Assembly (NCBI GenBank): GCA_018661465.1
Contig: JABJIC010000027.1
Location: forward strand, 21,694-85,693
DNA: 64,000 nt
From: Gammaproteobacteria bacterium
Lineage (GTDB): Bacteria > Pseudomonadota > Gammaproteobacteria > Pseudomonadales > Pseudohongiellaceae
Reading direction: 5' to 3'
Below the pieces are notes generated by a model that saw nothing but the letters and a program-made list of their open reading frames with translations, was not told where the DNA came from and searched no databases. Made by a program: the position numbers and the translations under genes. Below are positions 1 through 8,435 of the stretch, piece by piece. Within the stretch, counting starts at the first letter, position 1, and each line of letters starts with the position of its first letter.

Positions 1-46
1 AATCTTGGCTTTTTAGTCAAGGGTCTTATCTTGACAGGCGGCTAAA

Positions 47-319
47 CTACTCGCTCTCGGGCACATATCCCTCCGCTCGGTCGAAATCTTCGTTGTTGAA
101 GAACTTATCCATCTGCCCTTGTAGGTATTTACGGTCATCTGGATTGATCATGCTGAGCTGTTTTTCGTTGATTAACATGGTTTGGTGGGCCTGCCAGTCA
201 GTCCAGGCCTGTTGCGAGACGGTTTCGTAAATTTCCTGACCTTTAGAGCCTGGGTAGGGAGGTAGGGCCAGTCCGGGCAGATCCTTGTTGAATTTCTTGC
301 AATGCACCGTGCGGCTCAT
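47..319 (-). CDS. yggX: Fe(II)-trafficking / oxidative damage protection protein YggX
   Basis: This 90-residue protein matches the YggX family along its whole length. It begins [10 protein letters not shown] with the conserved Cys7 and has the family pattern of a short acidic-basic protein without a signal peptide. YggX family members are cytosolic, bind iron weakly and protect labile Fe-S clusters from superoxide. It lies 28 bp downstream of mutY on the same strand, the usual mutY-yggX pairing, and MutY itself carries an Fe-S cluster. The first 46 bases of the window, beyond its stop, show nothing recognisable. Confidence 0.95.
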   Translation of the reverse strand: MSRTVHCKKFNKDLPGLALPPYPGSKGQEIYETVSQQAWTDWQAHQTMLINEKQLSMINPDDRKYLQGQMDKFFNNEDFDRAEGYVPESE

Positions 320-347
320 GGTGTTTCCTCGATACTAGTATCTGTTA

Positions 348-1391
348 TTAATTGCTTGTAGATAGCTGGCTGAGTAGCTTCTTAACTGGTGCAGCCAGAC
401 CAACTTCCAGTGAATGGTTCAAAGGGTACCAGAGCCATCGATCTGAATCAGCTATAGTCGCTGAATTCTGATGGGCTTGCAGCCTGACGGGTGAAATGTC
501 TAGATGGTAATGGGAAAAGGTATGTCGAATTGGCGGCATTACTTCCTTAGGTTCCTTGTGGATCTCTACGTGTTCAGGTGAAGGATGATCTTCATTATCA
601 GATCCTTCGGGTAGGCTATAAAGAGAACCCCAGATGCCGCTGGGAGGTCGTTTCTCCAGTAATACCTCTCCAGCGTTATTCTGAAAGATGAACATGCTAA
701 CGGTTTTCACCGGCAGTTTTTTCTTCGGTTTTTTCCCTGGATAGTTTGCAATATTGTTCTGCGCGAGAGCTTTGCAGTTAGAGCTAAGAGGGCAGTTTTC
801 GCAATCGGGTTTGGAGCGAGTGCAAACGGTTGCACCTAAGTCCATCACTGCCTGTGTATAGTCAGATACTCGCTGTTTGGGAGTATCTGACTCGGCTATC
901 GCCCAAAGCTTCTGTTTGACACCACTCTGTTCGGGATAACCTTCCGCTGCATGATATCTAGTTAACACCCGTTTAACATTCCCATCCAGGATTGGAGCGT
1001 GCACATCCATGGATAAAGCAGCAATGGCTCCTGCAGTAGATCGTCCGATGCCGGGTAAGGATTCCAGTTCTTCTACTGTGCCTGGAAATTCGCCATCGTA
1101 TTCACTGACAATTTTTTTTGCGGTGCTGTGAAGGTTTCGTGCTCTTGCGTAATAACCAAGTCCGGTCCACATATGGAGAACCTTGTCGCTGTCAGCGCTG
1201 GCCAGATCGTGAACACTTGGAAAGCGTTGCTGAAAGTTTTGAAAGTAGGGGATGACTGTTGCAACTTGAGTTTGTTGCAGCATGATCTCTGAAATCCAAA
1301 CTCTATAGGGTGTTGGATTTTCTTGCCAGGGGAGGTCGTGTCTGCCGTGTTCGTCAAACCATCGAAGAATTTTTTTTGCGAAAGGAGTCAC
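348..1391 (-). CDS. mutY: A/G-specific adenine glycosylase MutY (GTG start)
   Basis: MutY removes adenine mispaired with 8-oxoguanine in base excision repair. In the 347 residues I see the glycosylase helix-hairpin-helix (LPGIGRSTAGAIAAL, about 112-126), the catalytic Glu35 in SEIMLQQTQ, the catalytic Asp136 in LDGNVKRVL, and the four cluster cysteines at 190, 197, 200 and 206 (C-x6-C-x2-C-x5-C). The C-terminal third is the NUDIX-like 8-oxoG recognition domain. The length is typical. The reading frame starts with GTG and the protein begins at the usual point relative to the family. It sits in an asmA-mutY-yggX cluster on the minus strand. Confidence 0.97.
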   Translation of the reverse strand: MTPFAKKILRWFDEHGRHDLPWQENPTPYRVWISEIMLQQTQVATVIPYFQNFQQRFPSVHDLASADSDKVLHMWTGLGYYARARNLHSTAKKIVSEYDGEFPGTVEELESLPGIGRSTAGAIAALSMDVHAPILDGNVKRVLTRYHAAEGYPEQSGVKQKLWAIAESDTPKQRVSDYTQAVMDLGATVCTRSKPDCENCPLSSNCKALAQNNIANYPGKKPKKKLPVKTVSMFIFQNNAGEVLLEKRPPSGIWGSLYSLPEGSDNEDHPSPEHVEIHKEPKEVMPPIRHTFSHYHLDISPVRLQAHQNSATIADSDRWLWYPLNHSLEVGLAAPVKKLLSQLSTSN

Positions 1392-1409
1392 AGCTCTAGG
1401 AACTGAGTA

Positions 1410-3467
1410 CTAGCGGTCGAACAAGTTGCGCAATAAGCCTCGCGCACTGTCTTGAAGTTCTGTTGGTAGTTGGTCGGTGAGCACCTCATTAAGGCGGCTG
1501 CGAATTGCATTACCTCCTATCTGTGAAAATATGGTTCGCACTTGGGTAAAATCCGGTCCGCAGTATTGGCTTACGTCTTCTGAAAAAGCGGCGCTGCATT
1601 GAACAGGCCAAGATACGTCATGATAGAGTTCGTCAATCTGGATGGTCTGAGCATAGGGCTCGCCCAGAACGGTAAATAGCAAGTCGTAGTTAAAATTCCC
1701 TGCATCAATATCGATACCGCCGGTGCCGGTTATGTCAAAGTTATCCATGCGTAATTTGACTTGCTGACCTTCCTTTATGCCTTCTTCCATGAGGATGTAA
1801 CCGGCGAACTCGGCGAATTGGATTACATCAGGCCATTGCTGAATAGCATCTCCCCCGGGGCTTAGCGCGGCAATAGCGGTAAAAACCTGTTTGATCACGC
1901 CGATGTCCACAGAGTTTTCAGTAATCTCAAAACCTGTAGATCCACTGATTGAATTCATCAGTGCTGATGTGGTATTTCCAGAAGCCGTGTAGTCCACCTC
2001 AAGATTCAATCGCCCGGTAACTGAATTGAATCGAGATACTTCAGGGACGAGATCGGTGAGGTCTACTTGGTTAATACTTAGCTGGCTAGTCAATTCTGCT
2101 TCATCTCTGCGAGCGTCGATTCGCACATTGCCTTGAATGTTGCCATCGTAGGCCTGGATAGGCTGAATCTCGATATCAAGAAGACCATCTTCCACGTTGG
2201 TGAAAATATTGATGTCTTGAAGTTGGAATTGATTTGCGATCAATGACTCAATAGAAATGGAGCCAATGAGGTTTACTGTATTCAGAAAATCCAGAGGCAG
2301 TTCCGTTTCGACAACAACAGACGGCTCGCCAGTCGCTTCAGTCTCACTATTGATAGATGCTTCATCCTCGTTTATGAATGGGCTGAGATCAATAGTAGTG
2401 CTTCGTATATCATAACTGATGTTTGCTGGTAAAAAATCAGTTGCGAAACGCACGCTAGCATCGCCTTCAATGCTCGCATCACCAAGGCTGGCTGAAATCG
2501 AAGGAACAGAAAGCTCATTTTCATTGGCCGAAAAATTCAAGCCAAACCTTAAGAGAGGAGTGCTGTTCAAATTACTGGAAATGAATTCATCATTATTCTC
2601 AGTAAAATTCAGAGTTTCCAATAATCCGCCTATATCGAAATCGTTAGACTGAAGATTTCCGGTTACTGCGATAGCTTCGACAAAATTTTCTATTGCAACA
2701 TCGCCCTGAATGAGCATGGGAGTAACGTTGAATTTGACTTCGCTCATCGTAATATTGTCATTATTAATATCGGCGACAATGTTGCTGCTCAATCCTATGG
2801 GAAGTGCTTCGCTCATTCCGTTGTTAAGAAAGTCAAAAGTCAGATCGATATCAAATGGTCTGCCATCCAAATTTGAATCCCGACTGTCCAGATCCAAATT
2901 CCTGATTCTAAAATTCGTATTTGTAGAAAGATCTTGAATATCTGCGCTGGCATTTGAAATTCTTAATCGCTCAAACGACAAGGTGCTTAACTCGTCGTTT
3001 GAATTTGCTGTCTCTTCTGGAAAACTGTTTTCTATTCGGCGGGTCAATATTGATTCAACTGAAGAAATTTCTTCAGTCTCTGCGTTTTGATCTACTTCCC
3101 AGATGTTGTTCCCGGAGGCATCAATAAAATAGTTAATGTAGAAATCATCCGTGCTTAGTTCCTGCACAATAAAATCTCCACCGATTATGGAGCCCAGGTC
3201 GATTTTAAGTGTGGCAGCACTGGTGGAGGCCAACTCCTGGGGATATGCAGGGTTTTTGAGACGAACATCGTTTAGTACCAGGCCGAGAGACGGGAAAAAG
3301 TCGATGTCCATGTCCCCGGCGATGGTCAATTCGTAACCTGTGGTTACGAGAACGGCTTCTCTTATCGCGTCCTTATTGCTGTCACTGTTCACCGAGCGTA
3401 CTAATAGCGCTCCGGAGATAATGAGCAATACGACGAATGCGGCAAGGACCTTTAGGAATGTCTTCAT
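1410..3467 (-). CDS. AsmA family outer-membrane homeostasis protein
   Basis: The 685-residue protein has one N-terminal membrane anchor (about residues 5-25, FLKVLAAFVVLLIISGALLV) followed by a long, mostly beta, acidic periplasmic region. The start of that region reads DMDIDFFPSLGLVLNDVRL, the typical AsmA N-terminal motif, and an AsmA C-terminal segment lies around residues 560-640. AsmA-like proteins are bridge-type proteins thought to help lipid transport to the outer membrane. The gene directly precedes mutY on the same strand (18 bp gap), a common neighbour. Family assignment is firm; the precise cargo is not known from sequence. Confidence 0.88.
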   Translation of the reverse strand: MKTFLKVLAAFVVLLIISGALLVRSVNSDSNKDAIREAVLVTTGYELTIAGDMDIDFFPSLGLVLNDVRLKNPAYPQELASTSAATLKIDLGSIIGGDFIVQELSTDDFYINYFIDASGNNIWEVDQNAETEEISSVESILTRRIENSFPEETANSNDELSTLSFERLRISNASADIQDLSTNTNFRIRNLDLDSRDSNLDGRPFDIDLTFDFLNNGMSEALPIGLSSNIVADINNDNITMSEVKFNVTPMLIQGDVAIENFVEAIAVTGNLQSNDFDIGGLLETLNFTENNDEFISSNLNSTPLLRFGLNFSANENELSVPSISASLGDASIEGDASVRFATDFLPANISYDIRSTTIDLSPFINEDEASINSETEATGEPSVVVETELPLDFLNTVNLIGSISIESLIANQFQLQDINIFTNVEDGLLDIEIQPIQAYDGNIQGNVRIDARRDEAELTSQLSINQVDLTDLVPEVSRFNSVTGRLNLEVDYTASGNTTSALMNSISGSTGFEITENSVDIGVIKQVFTAIAALSPGGDAIQQWPDVIQFAEFAGYILMEEGIKEGQQVKLRMDNFDITGTGGIDIDAGNFNYDLLFTVLGEPYAQTIQIDELYHDVSWPVQCSAAFSEDVSQYCGPDFTQVRTIFSQIGGNAIRSRLNEVLTDQLPTELQDSARGLLRNLFDR

Positions 3468-3594
3468 TTGCTAGAGCTTATCCGGGTGTTTTTGTCTCTA
3501 AATTAAGCTTGGTTTTCCATCTTCAGCTTCAAAATAGGAGCCCTCAAGTGTACCGGAATGGCTGAGGACATGCACGATGGCCATGGCTTTGCGC

Positions 3595-3623
3595 TTTCAA
3601 TGCGCATGGGTGGGCTTTATAAT
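3595..3623 (+). promoter_or_regulatory. Candidate sigma-70 promoter of the his genes
   Basis: A perfect -10 TATAAT (3618-3623) is preceded at 17 bp by TTTCAA (3595-3600) in the divergent asmA/hisB spacer. The predicted start of transcription is about 57 bases before hisB. An AAGGA ribosome site at 3676-3680 precedes the hisB ATG. There is no sign of a histidine leader peptide or attenuator in this short leader. Confidence 0.5.
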
Positions 3624-3686
3624 GCGCTCTTTTAGGGGCACTCTTCATAGGGCGCCACCGGCACCATAGGGCACTAAGGATCAACC

Positions 3687-4286
3687 ATGACTGACTCGTC
3701 ACCACGACAAGCCACGGTAGAACGCAATACCAAAGAAACCCAGATCAGTGTTTCCCTCAATCTAGATGGCACAGGCCAGCTGGATGTGGAAACTGGCTTA
3801 CCATTTCTTGATCACATGCTGGACCAGATCGCTCGTCATGGCCTGATTGATATCTCAATCAAGGCGGTTGGTGATCTGGAGATTGATGCCCATCACACGG
3901 TTGAGGATATCGGCATTACCTTCGGGCAGGCTTTCGATAAGGCGCTGGACAAGACTGGTATTCGTCGCTATGGGCACGCCTATGTTCCTTTGGATGAAGC
4001 GCTCTCTCGAGTGGTTATCGATTTTTCTGGTCGGCCTGGTCTGGATTACCACGTCCAATTTGCCAAGGGCACTGTGGGGGATTTTGATGTTGATCTCTTC
4101 CATGAGTTTTTCCAGGGTTTTGTTAATCATGCGCTGGTCACTTTGCACATCGATAATATTCGAGGCAAGAATTCACACCACCAGATTGAGACTATCTTCA
4201 AGGCGTTCGGACGAGCCGTTAGAATGGCTATTGAAGCTGATCCTCGACAGGCGGGCGTTATTCCTTCTACCAAGGGTTCTCTCTAA
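3687..4286 (+). CDS. hisB: Imidazoleglycerol-phosphate dehydratase
   Basis: This 199-residue protein catalyses dehydration of imidazole-glycerol phosphate in histidine synthesis. The two metal-binding histidine motifs are present: HHTVEDIG near residue 69 and [14 protein letters not shown] near 162, as are the [11 protein letters not shown] segment and the C-terminal STKGSL. It is the monofunctional form, without the phosphatase domain found in the E. coli fusion. ATG start with AAGGA 6 bases upstream. First gene of the hisB-hisH-hisA-hisF series on the plus strand, as in Pseudomonas. Confidence 0.97.
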   Translation: MTDSSPRQATVERNTKETQISVSLNLDGTGQLDVETGLPFLDHMLDQIARHGLIDISIKAVGDLEIDAHHTVEDIGITFGQAFDKALDKTGIRRYGHAYVPLDEALSRVVIDFSGRPGLDYHVQFAKGTVGDFDVDLFHEFFQGFVNHALVTLHIDNIRGKNSHHQIETIFKAFGRAVRMAIEADPRQAGVIPSTKGSL

Positions 4287-4370
4287 GGGAAGCTGAATAA
4301 AAATCTAGCATGGCTTCAATTAGCAACTCCTTAATCTGATAACGATATCAATATTTTGATTCAATTGGAC

Positions 4371-4412
4371 TCTCAAGTGGTCTCTCAAGTGGTCTCTCAA
4401 GTGGTCTCTCAA
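4371..4412 (+). repeat. 12-bp tandem repeat abutting the hisH start codon
   Basis: The unit TCTCAAGTGGTC occurs three times perfectly (4371-4406), followed by a partial copy TCTCAA whose last A is the first base of the hisH ATG. The array occupies the place where the hisH ribosome-binding site should be, and no Shine-Dalgarno sequence is visible there. In the hisH frame the array is open (Leu-Ser-Ser-Gly repeats), but stop codons just upstream and the lack of a start rule out an extended hisH. Confidence 0.9.
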
Positions 4413-5068
4413 TGAACACAGTCGCAGTCATCGATTACGGCATGGGTAATCTTCATTCTGTTGCAAAAGCAGTGGAACATGTCGGCCGTGAAGCGGGAGA
4501 TGATGTTCGCGTTGTTGTTACCGCCGATGCCAACAAGATCGCGGATGCCGACCGGGTGATTTTTCCTGGAGTGGGAGCGATCCGCGATTGTATGGCGGAG
4601 ATTAAACGTTTAGATGTTGGTCAGATCGTTGAAGATGCGATGAAGTCCAAGCCGGTGCTTGCTATCTGTGTAGGCATGCAAGCCCTGATGGATCACAGTG
4701 AAGAAAATAATGGCGTGGATTGTCTGGGTTTTCTTCCTGGCGATGTTTGTTATTTTGGTGATGGACTTAAAGATGAAAGTGGTGCGAGATTAAAAGTGCC
4801 TCACATGGGATGGAATCAAGTGAAGCAAACTCAGCCTCACCCCCTGTGGAAGGATGTGCCCGACAATAGTCGATTCTATTTTGTGCACAGCTATTATGTT
4901 CAGACGCCTAAGCAAGAGCTGGTTACTGGCAAGACTACTTACGGCAAGGAGATAGTAGCAACACTCGCTGCCGACAATATTTTCGCGACACAATTTCACC
5001 CAGAAAAAAGCCAGAAAGCGGGGCTTACACTGATAGGAAATTTTCTGAACTGGGATGGGTCCTTGTAG
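4412..5068 (+). CDS. hisH: Imidazole glycerol phosphate synthase, glutaminase subunit
   Basis: HisH releases ammonia from glutamine for the HisF cyclase. The class-I amidotransferase triad is visible: Cys86 in [10 protein letters not shown], and His196 and Glu198 in [10 protein letters not shown]. The N-terminal [12 protein letters not shown] motif is standard and the 218 residues are normal for the family. The ATG at 4412 is the only plausible start, although it lacks an obvious ribosome site because a 12-bp repeat lies immediately upstream. It is separated from hisB by 125 bp and from hisA by 138 bp, looser spacing than usual for these genes. Confidence 0.97.
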   Translation: MNTVAVIDYGMGNLHSVAKAVEHVGREAGDDVRVVVTADANKIADADRVIFPGVGAIRDCMAEIKRLDVGQIVEDAMKSKPVLAICVGMQALMDHSEENNGVDCLGFLPGDVCYFGDGLKDESGARLKVPHMGWNQVKQTQPHPLWKDVPDNSRFYFVHSYYVQTPKQELVTGKTTYGKEIVATLAADNIFATQFHPEKSQKAGLTLIGNFLNWDGSL

Positions 5069-5104
5069 TTAGGGGTAGGCTTAGGGATTGGTTTAAGAAG
5101 CCAG
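5069..5104 (+). repeat. Degenerate 12-bp repeat after hisH
   Basis: Directly after the hisH stop the spacer reads as three loosely similar 12-bp units beginning at 5069 (TTAGGGGTAGGC), 5081 (TTAGGGATTGGT) and 5093 (TTAAGAAGCCAG). The first two are clear, the third weak. The rest of the hisH-hisA spacer (to 5206) shows nothing further. Confidence 0.35.
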
Positions 5105-5206
5105 AAAGAAATTTATGGAAAGGATTAATCGAATTGATGCCAATAGAAAATCTCCGAGAATGACAATGAATATGTTTAGTACTAGATACCCAATGGAAAC
5201 TTCCGG

Positions 5207-5965
5207 ATGTTAGTAATTCCAGCAATTGATTTGAAAGATGGTCAATGTGTTCGCCTGCGTCAGGGGCGAATGGAAGATTCCACCGTATTCTCGGACGACC
5301 CTGTGCAGATGGCAGGGCAGTGGTTAGAGCAAGGAGCAAGACGATTACATATCGTTGACCTTAATGGTGCCTTCGCAGGCACTCCGGTAAACGGAGAAAT
5401 AGTCAAAGCGATTGCCGAGGCATACCCTCAATTACCCGTGCAGATTGGCGGAGGAATTCGAGATCTGGACAGCATTAAATTCTACGTGGATGCCGGTGTG
5501 AGTTTTGTCATTATTGGTACCGCGGCAGTAAAAGACCCACAATTTGTAAAAGATGCCTGTGCTGCATTTCCAGGAAAGGTAATAGTGGGGCTCGATGCCG
5601 TAGATGGCAAAGTTGCCACCGAAGGCTGGGCGGACGTGTCCGAGCTTACCGCTATCGATCTGGCGAAAAAGTTTACTGACTGCGGCGTGCAGGCAATAGT
5701 TTATACCGACATCTCCCGCGATGGCATGATGCAAGGCGCGAATGTTGAATCCACAGTTGAGTTGGCGGAGCATTCGTCAATTCCAGTTATAGCTTCAGGA
5801 GGTGTCTCCAAGTTGTCGGATATTGTGGATCTTAAAGCTGTGGCGAATACTGAGACTGGCGCCGGCATTATGGGCGCTATAACAGGTCGTGCTATTTACG
5901 ACGGCAAATTGGACTTGGCAGAAGCTCAGGCTTATTGCGATGCCATCGACAAGAGCAGGGATTAG
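5207..5965 (+). CDS. hisA: ProFAR isomerase HisA
   Basis: HisA isomerises the ProFAR aminoaldose to PRFAR in histidine synthesis. The 252-residue TIM barrel shows the catalytic Asp8 in [13 protein letters not shown], the second catalytic Asp in [10 protein letters not shown] (about 169), and the phosphate-binding glycines GGGIRD and ASGGVS. The start is the ATG that opens with [12 protein letters not shown], the family's normal N-terminus. The stop is 2 bases before the hisF ATG, so the two genes are almost certainly translated from one transcript. Confidence 0.97.
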   Translation: MLVIPAIDLKDGQCVRLRQGRMEDSTVFSDDPVQMAGQWLEQGARRLHIVDLNGAFAGTPVNGEIVKAIAEAYPQLPVQIGGGIRDLDSIKFYVDAGVSFVIIGTAAVKDPQFVKDACAAFPGKVIVGLDAVDGKVATEGWADVSELTAIDLAKKFTDCGVQAIVYTDISRDGMMQGANVESTVELAEHSSIPVIASGGVSKLSDIVDLKAVANTETGAGIMGAITGRAIYDGKLDLAEAQAYCDAIDKSRD

Positions 5966-5967
5966 AC

Positions 5968-6744
5968 ATGGCTCTTGCTAAACGAATTATCCCCTGTCTC
6001 GACTGCGATAACGGCCGTGTAGTAAAGGGCGTGAAGTTTCTGGATATTCGCGATGCCGGTGATCCGGTGGAGATCGCTAAACGTTATTGCGACGCCGGTG
6101 CAGACGAAATTACCTTTCTCGATATTACTGCAAGCCATGAAGGTCGAGACACTACAGTTCACACCGTAGAAAAAATTGCTGGGCAGGTTTTCATTCCCTT
6201 AACAGTAGGTGGTGGCATTCGCACCCTTGAAGACATTCGTACCATGTTGAATGCGGGTGCAGACAAAGTCGCTATCAACACGGCAGCGGTGGACAATCCG
6301 GAATTCGTTCGCGAAGCGGCGGAACGTTTTGGTTCACAATGCATTGTTGTGGCAGTGGATGCAAAACAGGTCTCTGCCGAGGGCGAACCACCCAAGTGGG
6401 AGATATTCACTCACGGCGGGCGTAAGCCTACAGGGCTGGATACCATCGAATGGGTTAAGAGGATGGTGAGCTATGGTGCTGGAGAAATTCTTCTTACCAG
6501 CATGGATCGAGATGGAACAAAGATAGGTTTCGATCTGGCGCTGAATAAAGCAGTGAGTAATGCCGTACAGGTTCCAATCATCGCTTCCGGTGGAGTGGGC
6601 AATTTGCAACACCTGGTAGATGGAGTCATCGAGGGCGAGGCTGATGCAGTTCTAGCTGCTAGTATCTTTCACTTTGGTGAGTACACGGTGCAGGAAGCCA
6701 AGGACTATATGGCAGAGAAAGGTATCGAGGTTAGATCGCTTTAA
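5968..6744 (+). CDS. hisF: Imidazole glycerol phosphate synthase, cyclase subunit
   Basis: HisF uses ammonia from HisH to close the imidazole ring. The barrel has the catalytic Asp11 in [13 protein letters not shown] and the second Asp in TSMDRDGTK, with the usual GGGIRT and ASGGVG phosphate loops. I place the start at the ATG at 5968 ([12 protein letters not shown]), which matches the family N-terminus and gives 258 residues. An upstream in-frame start would overlap hisA by 31 bases and add a tail not seen in the family. Last gene of the his cluster. Confidence 0.97.
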   Translation: MALAKRIIPCLDCDNGRVVKGVKFLDIRDAGDPVEIAKRYCDAGADEITFLDITASHEGRDTTVHTVEKIAGQVFIPLTVGGGIRTLEDIRTMLNAGADKVAINTAAVDNPEFVREAAERFGSQCIVVAVDAKQVSAEGEPPKWEIFTHGGRKPTGLDTIEWVKRMVSYGAGEILLTSMDRDGTKIGFDLALNKAVSNAVQVPIIASGGVGNLQHLVDGVIEGEADAVLAASIFHFGEYTVQEAKDYMAEKGIEVRSL

Positions 6745-6770
6745 GAGTGGTCTCTGATTAAACCTCTCTT

Positions 6771-6882
6771 TTTAGATTTCTAGTTATTCAGATCGATTCT
6801 TATTTAGATCTATTTCTGGTCAGAGAAAACCTTGACCAGAACTCTTCTTAGTTAGACCGCTTCCTAATTAGATCGCTGGGCA
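6771..6882 (+). repeat. Degenerate 16-bp tandem array filling the hisF-ctp spacer
   Basis: Seven consecutive 16-bp units in register start at 6771, 6787, 6803, 6819, 6835, 6851 and 6867. Examples are TTTAGATTTCTAGTTA, TTCAGATCGATTCTTA, TTTAGATCTATTTCTG, ACCAGAACTCTTCTTA and GTTAGACCGCTTCCTA. The core is TTAGATCGATTCTTA-like with two to seven differences per unit. The last two units run into the 3' end of the protease gene on the minus strand, so its C-terminal residues derive from the array. Confidence 0.7.
6815..6840. terminator. Perfect 8-bp stem between convergent hisF and ctp
   Basis: TCTGGTCA (6815-6822) pairs with TGACCAGA (6833-6840) around a 10-base loop. It lies between two convergent genes and could end transcription in either direction, but no long T-run follows on either strand, so it is a weak candidate. 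It sits inside the 16-bp repeat array. Confidence 0.35.
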
Positions 6883-8249
6883 AAAGAACCTGAAGGGGTG
6901 GTTGCCTGAGTCGGTTTGAACGCATTAATTCCCTTGAGAACATTCAGCGCTTCGTTAAGAGGGTAGTCATTAACCAGCACTTCCTGTGCTGAAATCAGTT
7001 CCGCTGCAAGTTCTTCATTAGTAGCGGCGACTGCGCTTCCACTTCCGTTACCGTTTTCCAAATGACCCTGCAGGTCTGACTCGTTGTATTGCATGACATT
7101 GCGTGAGCGACGGGTAACAAATGCCTCGTCCACAATAATGTCCGGTTCAATTCCCTGGGCCTGAATTGATCGACCAGAGGGAGTGAAATACAAGGAAGTA
7201 GTTAGCTTGATGGCGCGATCATCTGCCAAAGGTAAAACAGTTTGCACGGACCCTTTTCCAAAGCTGCGGGTTCCCATGATGATGGCGCGACCGTGATCCT
7301 GAAGCGCGCCGGCAACAATTTCCGATGCTGATGCTGAGCCATTGTTGATTAGAACCACCATTGGCACATCGGGTGCTGCCGTGTTTCGAGTCGCTGAAAA
7401 CTCCATTCCGGTCTGTTCAAGTCGGCCTTCTGTATAGACAATTCGGCCTTGATCAATAAGTGCATCTACAACCCCAACAGAGGCTTGAAGAACGCCGCCT
7501 GGATTATTTCTAAGATCGAGTACTATTCCGTTCAATTCGCCATTCTCTTCGTAAAGCTCTTCCAGCTCGCTTTCGAAATCAATTCCGGTGTTGGCTCGAA
7601 ATTGTGAAATTCGAATATAGGCATAAGCCTCATCGATCATTCGACTGCGCACGCTTGCCAGGGCAATTACTTCGCGAACAATGGTTAGATCGAATGGTTC
7701 TTGTCCTTCCCGAGCAACGGTAACTACCACTTCGGTTCCAGGTTCGCCGCGCATCATTTGAGCCGCTTCGTCAGCAGTCATTTCCCTCAGCGGTTTATTA
7801 TCAATCTGGATAATTAAATCACCAGGCTGTATGCCTGCTCGATCGGCAGGAGAATCATCGATGGGGCTTATCACCAGGATGTATCCATTTTGCCTGCCTA
7901 CTTCCACTCCAAGGCCACCGAACTGTCCCGTGGTGGTTTCCTGCAATTGATCGTAGTCACTTCCGGCCATATAAGCGGAATGGGGATCTAGCCCTGATAA
8001 CATGCCGCGAATGGCATTTTCCAACAGAGTCTCATCATCAATCTCTTCAACATAGGCCGCGCGGATGCGATCAAGGGCTTCGGTAAACATGCGAACTTCG
8101 TTGAGTGGCAAGGGCAGAGGTTCAGCGTCCTGCTGTGCTTGAGCCAGGCTCGATGAGGCGAAACCGAAGAGCAAGGCTCCAGCGAGAAGCGTGCTGACGG
8201 TATTCGTCCTGAAAATTCGAATAGGTTCAAATTGCTGCATGATGTTCAT
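6864..8249 (-). CDS. C-terminal processing peptidase, S41 family
   Basis: A secreted CtpA-type serine protease that trims periplasmic or envelope proteins. The 461 residues comprise a signal peptide (about 16-38, ending SLAQA), a PDZ domain (about 108-175, GQFGGLGVEV...GDLIIQIDNKP) and the S41 domain. The Ser-Lys pair is visible as Ser307 in GSASASEI and Lys332 in SFGKGSVQ. I prefer the ATG at 8249 over one 21 bases upstream because AGGA lies 7 bases before it. It follows gpmI and envC on the minus strand, the usual envC-ctpA order. In Pseudomonas CtpA family members act on cell-wall hydrolases. Confidence 0.93.
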   Translation of the reverse strand: MNIMQQFEPIRIFRTNTVSTLLAGALLFGFASSSLAQAQQDAEPLPLPLNEVRMFTEALDRIRAAYVEEIDDETLLENAIRGMLSGLDPHSAYMAGSDYDQLQETTTGQFGGLGVEVGRQNGYILVISPIDDSPADRAGIQPGDLIIQIDNKPLREMTADEAAQMMRGEPGTEVVVTVAREGQEPFDLTIVREVIALASVRSRMIDEAYAYIRISQFRANTGIDFESELEELYEENGELNGIVLDLRNNPGGVLQASVGVVDALIDQGRIVYTEGRLEQTGMEFSATRNTAAPDVPMVVLINNGSASASEIVAGALQDHGRAIIMGTRSFGKGSVQTVLPLADDRAIKLTTSLYFTPSGRSIQAQGIEPDIIVDEAFVTRRSRNVMQYNESDLQGHLENGNGSGSAVAATNEELAAELISAQEVLVNDYPLNEALNVLKGINAFKPTQATTPSGSFAQRSN

Positions 8250-8435
8250 TGTCTGTTCCTGATATGGCATCGTCTGGGGTAGTTCTAGCTCTTGTATAGC
8301 TTAGTGTTCGTACGATGCTGATTCTGTTAATGGTCTCTATACTTCCAGTTTATGCCCTTTTAGGCAAATCTGTACCTAAATTTACGTTGAGTTGACGGCT
8401 GACATGGATAACTAAACGAAAAGCCAAATGAATAG

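Noticed and set aside
4340..4412. N-terminal extension of HisH through the Leu-Ser-Ser-Gly repeat
   Set aside because: The frame is open through the repeat but has stop codons just upstream and no start codon before the ATG at 4412.
4371..4412. CRISPR array
   Set aside because: Units are 12 bp with no spacers between them, and none of the other tandem arrays in the window has repeat-spacer architecture or cas genes nearby.
5935..5967. HisF start 33 bases upstream of the accepted ATG
   Set aside because: It would overlap hisA and add eleven residues before the conserved [13 protein letters not shown]-terminus.
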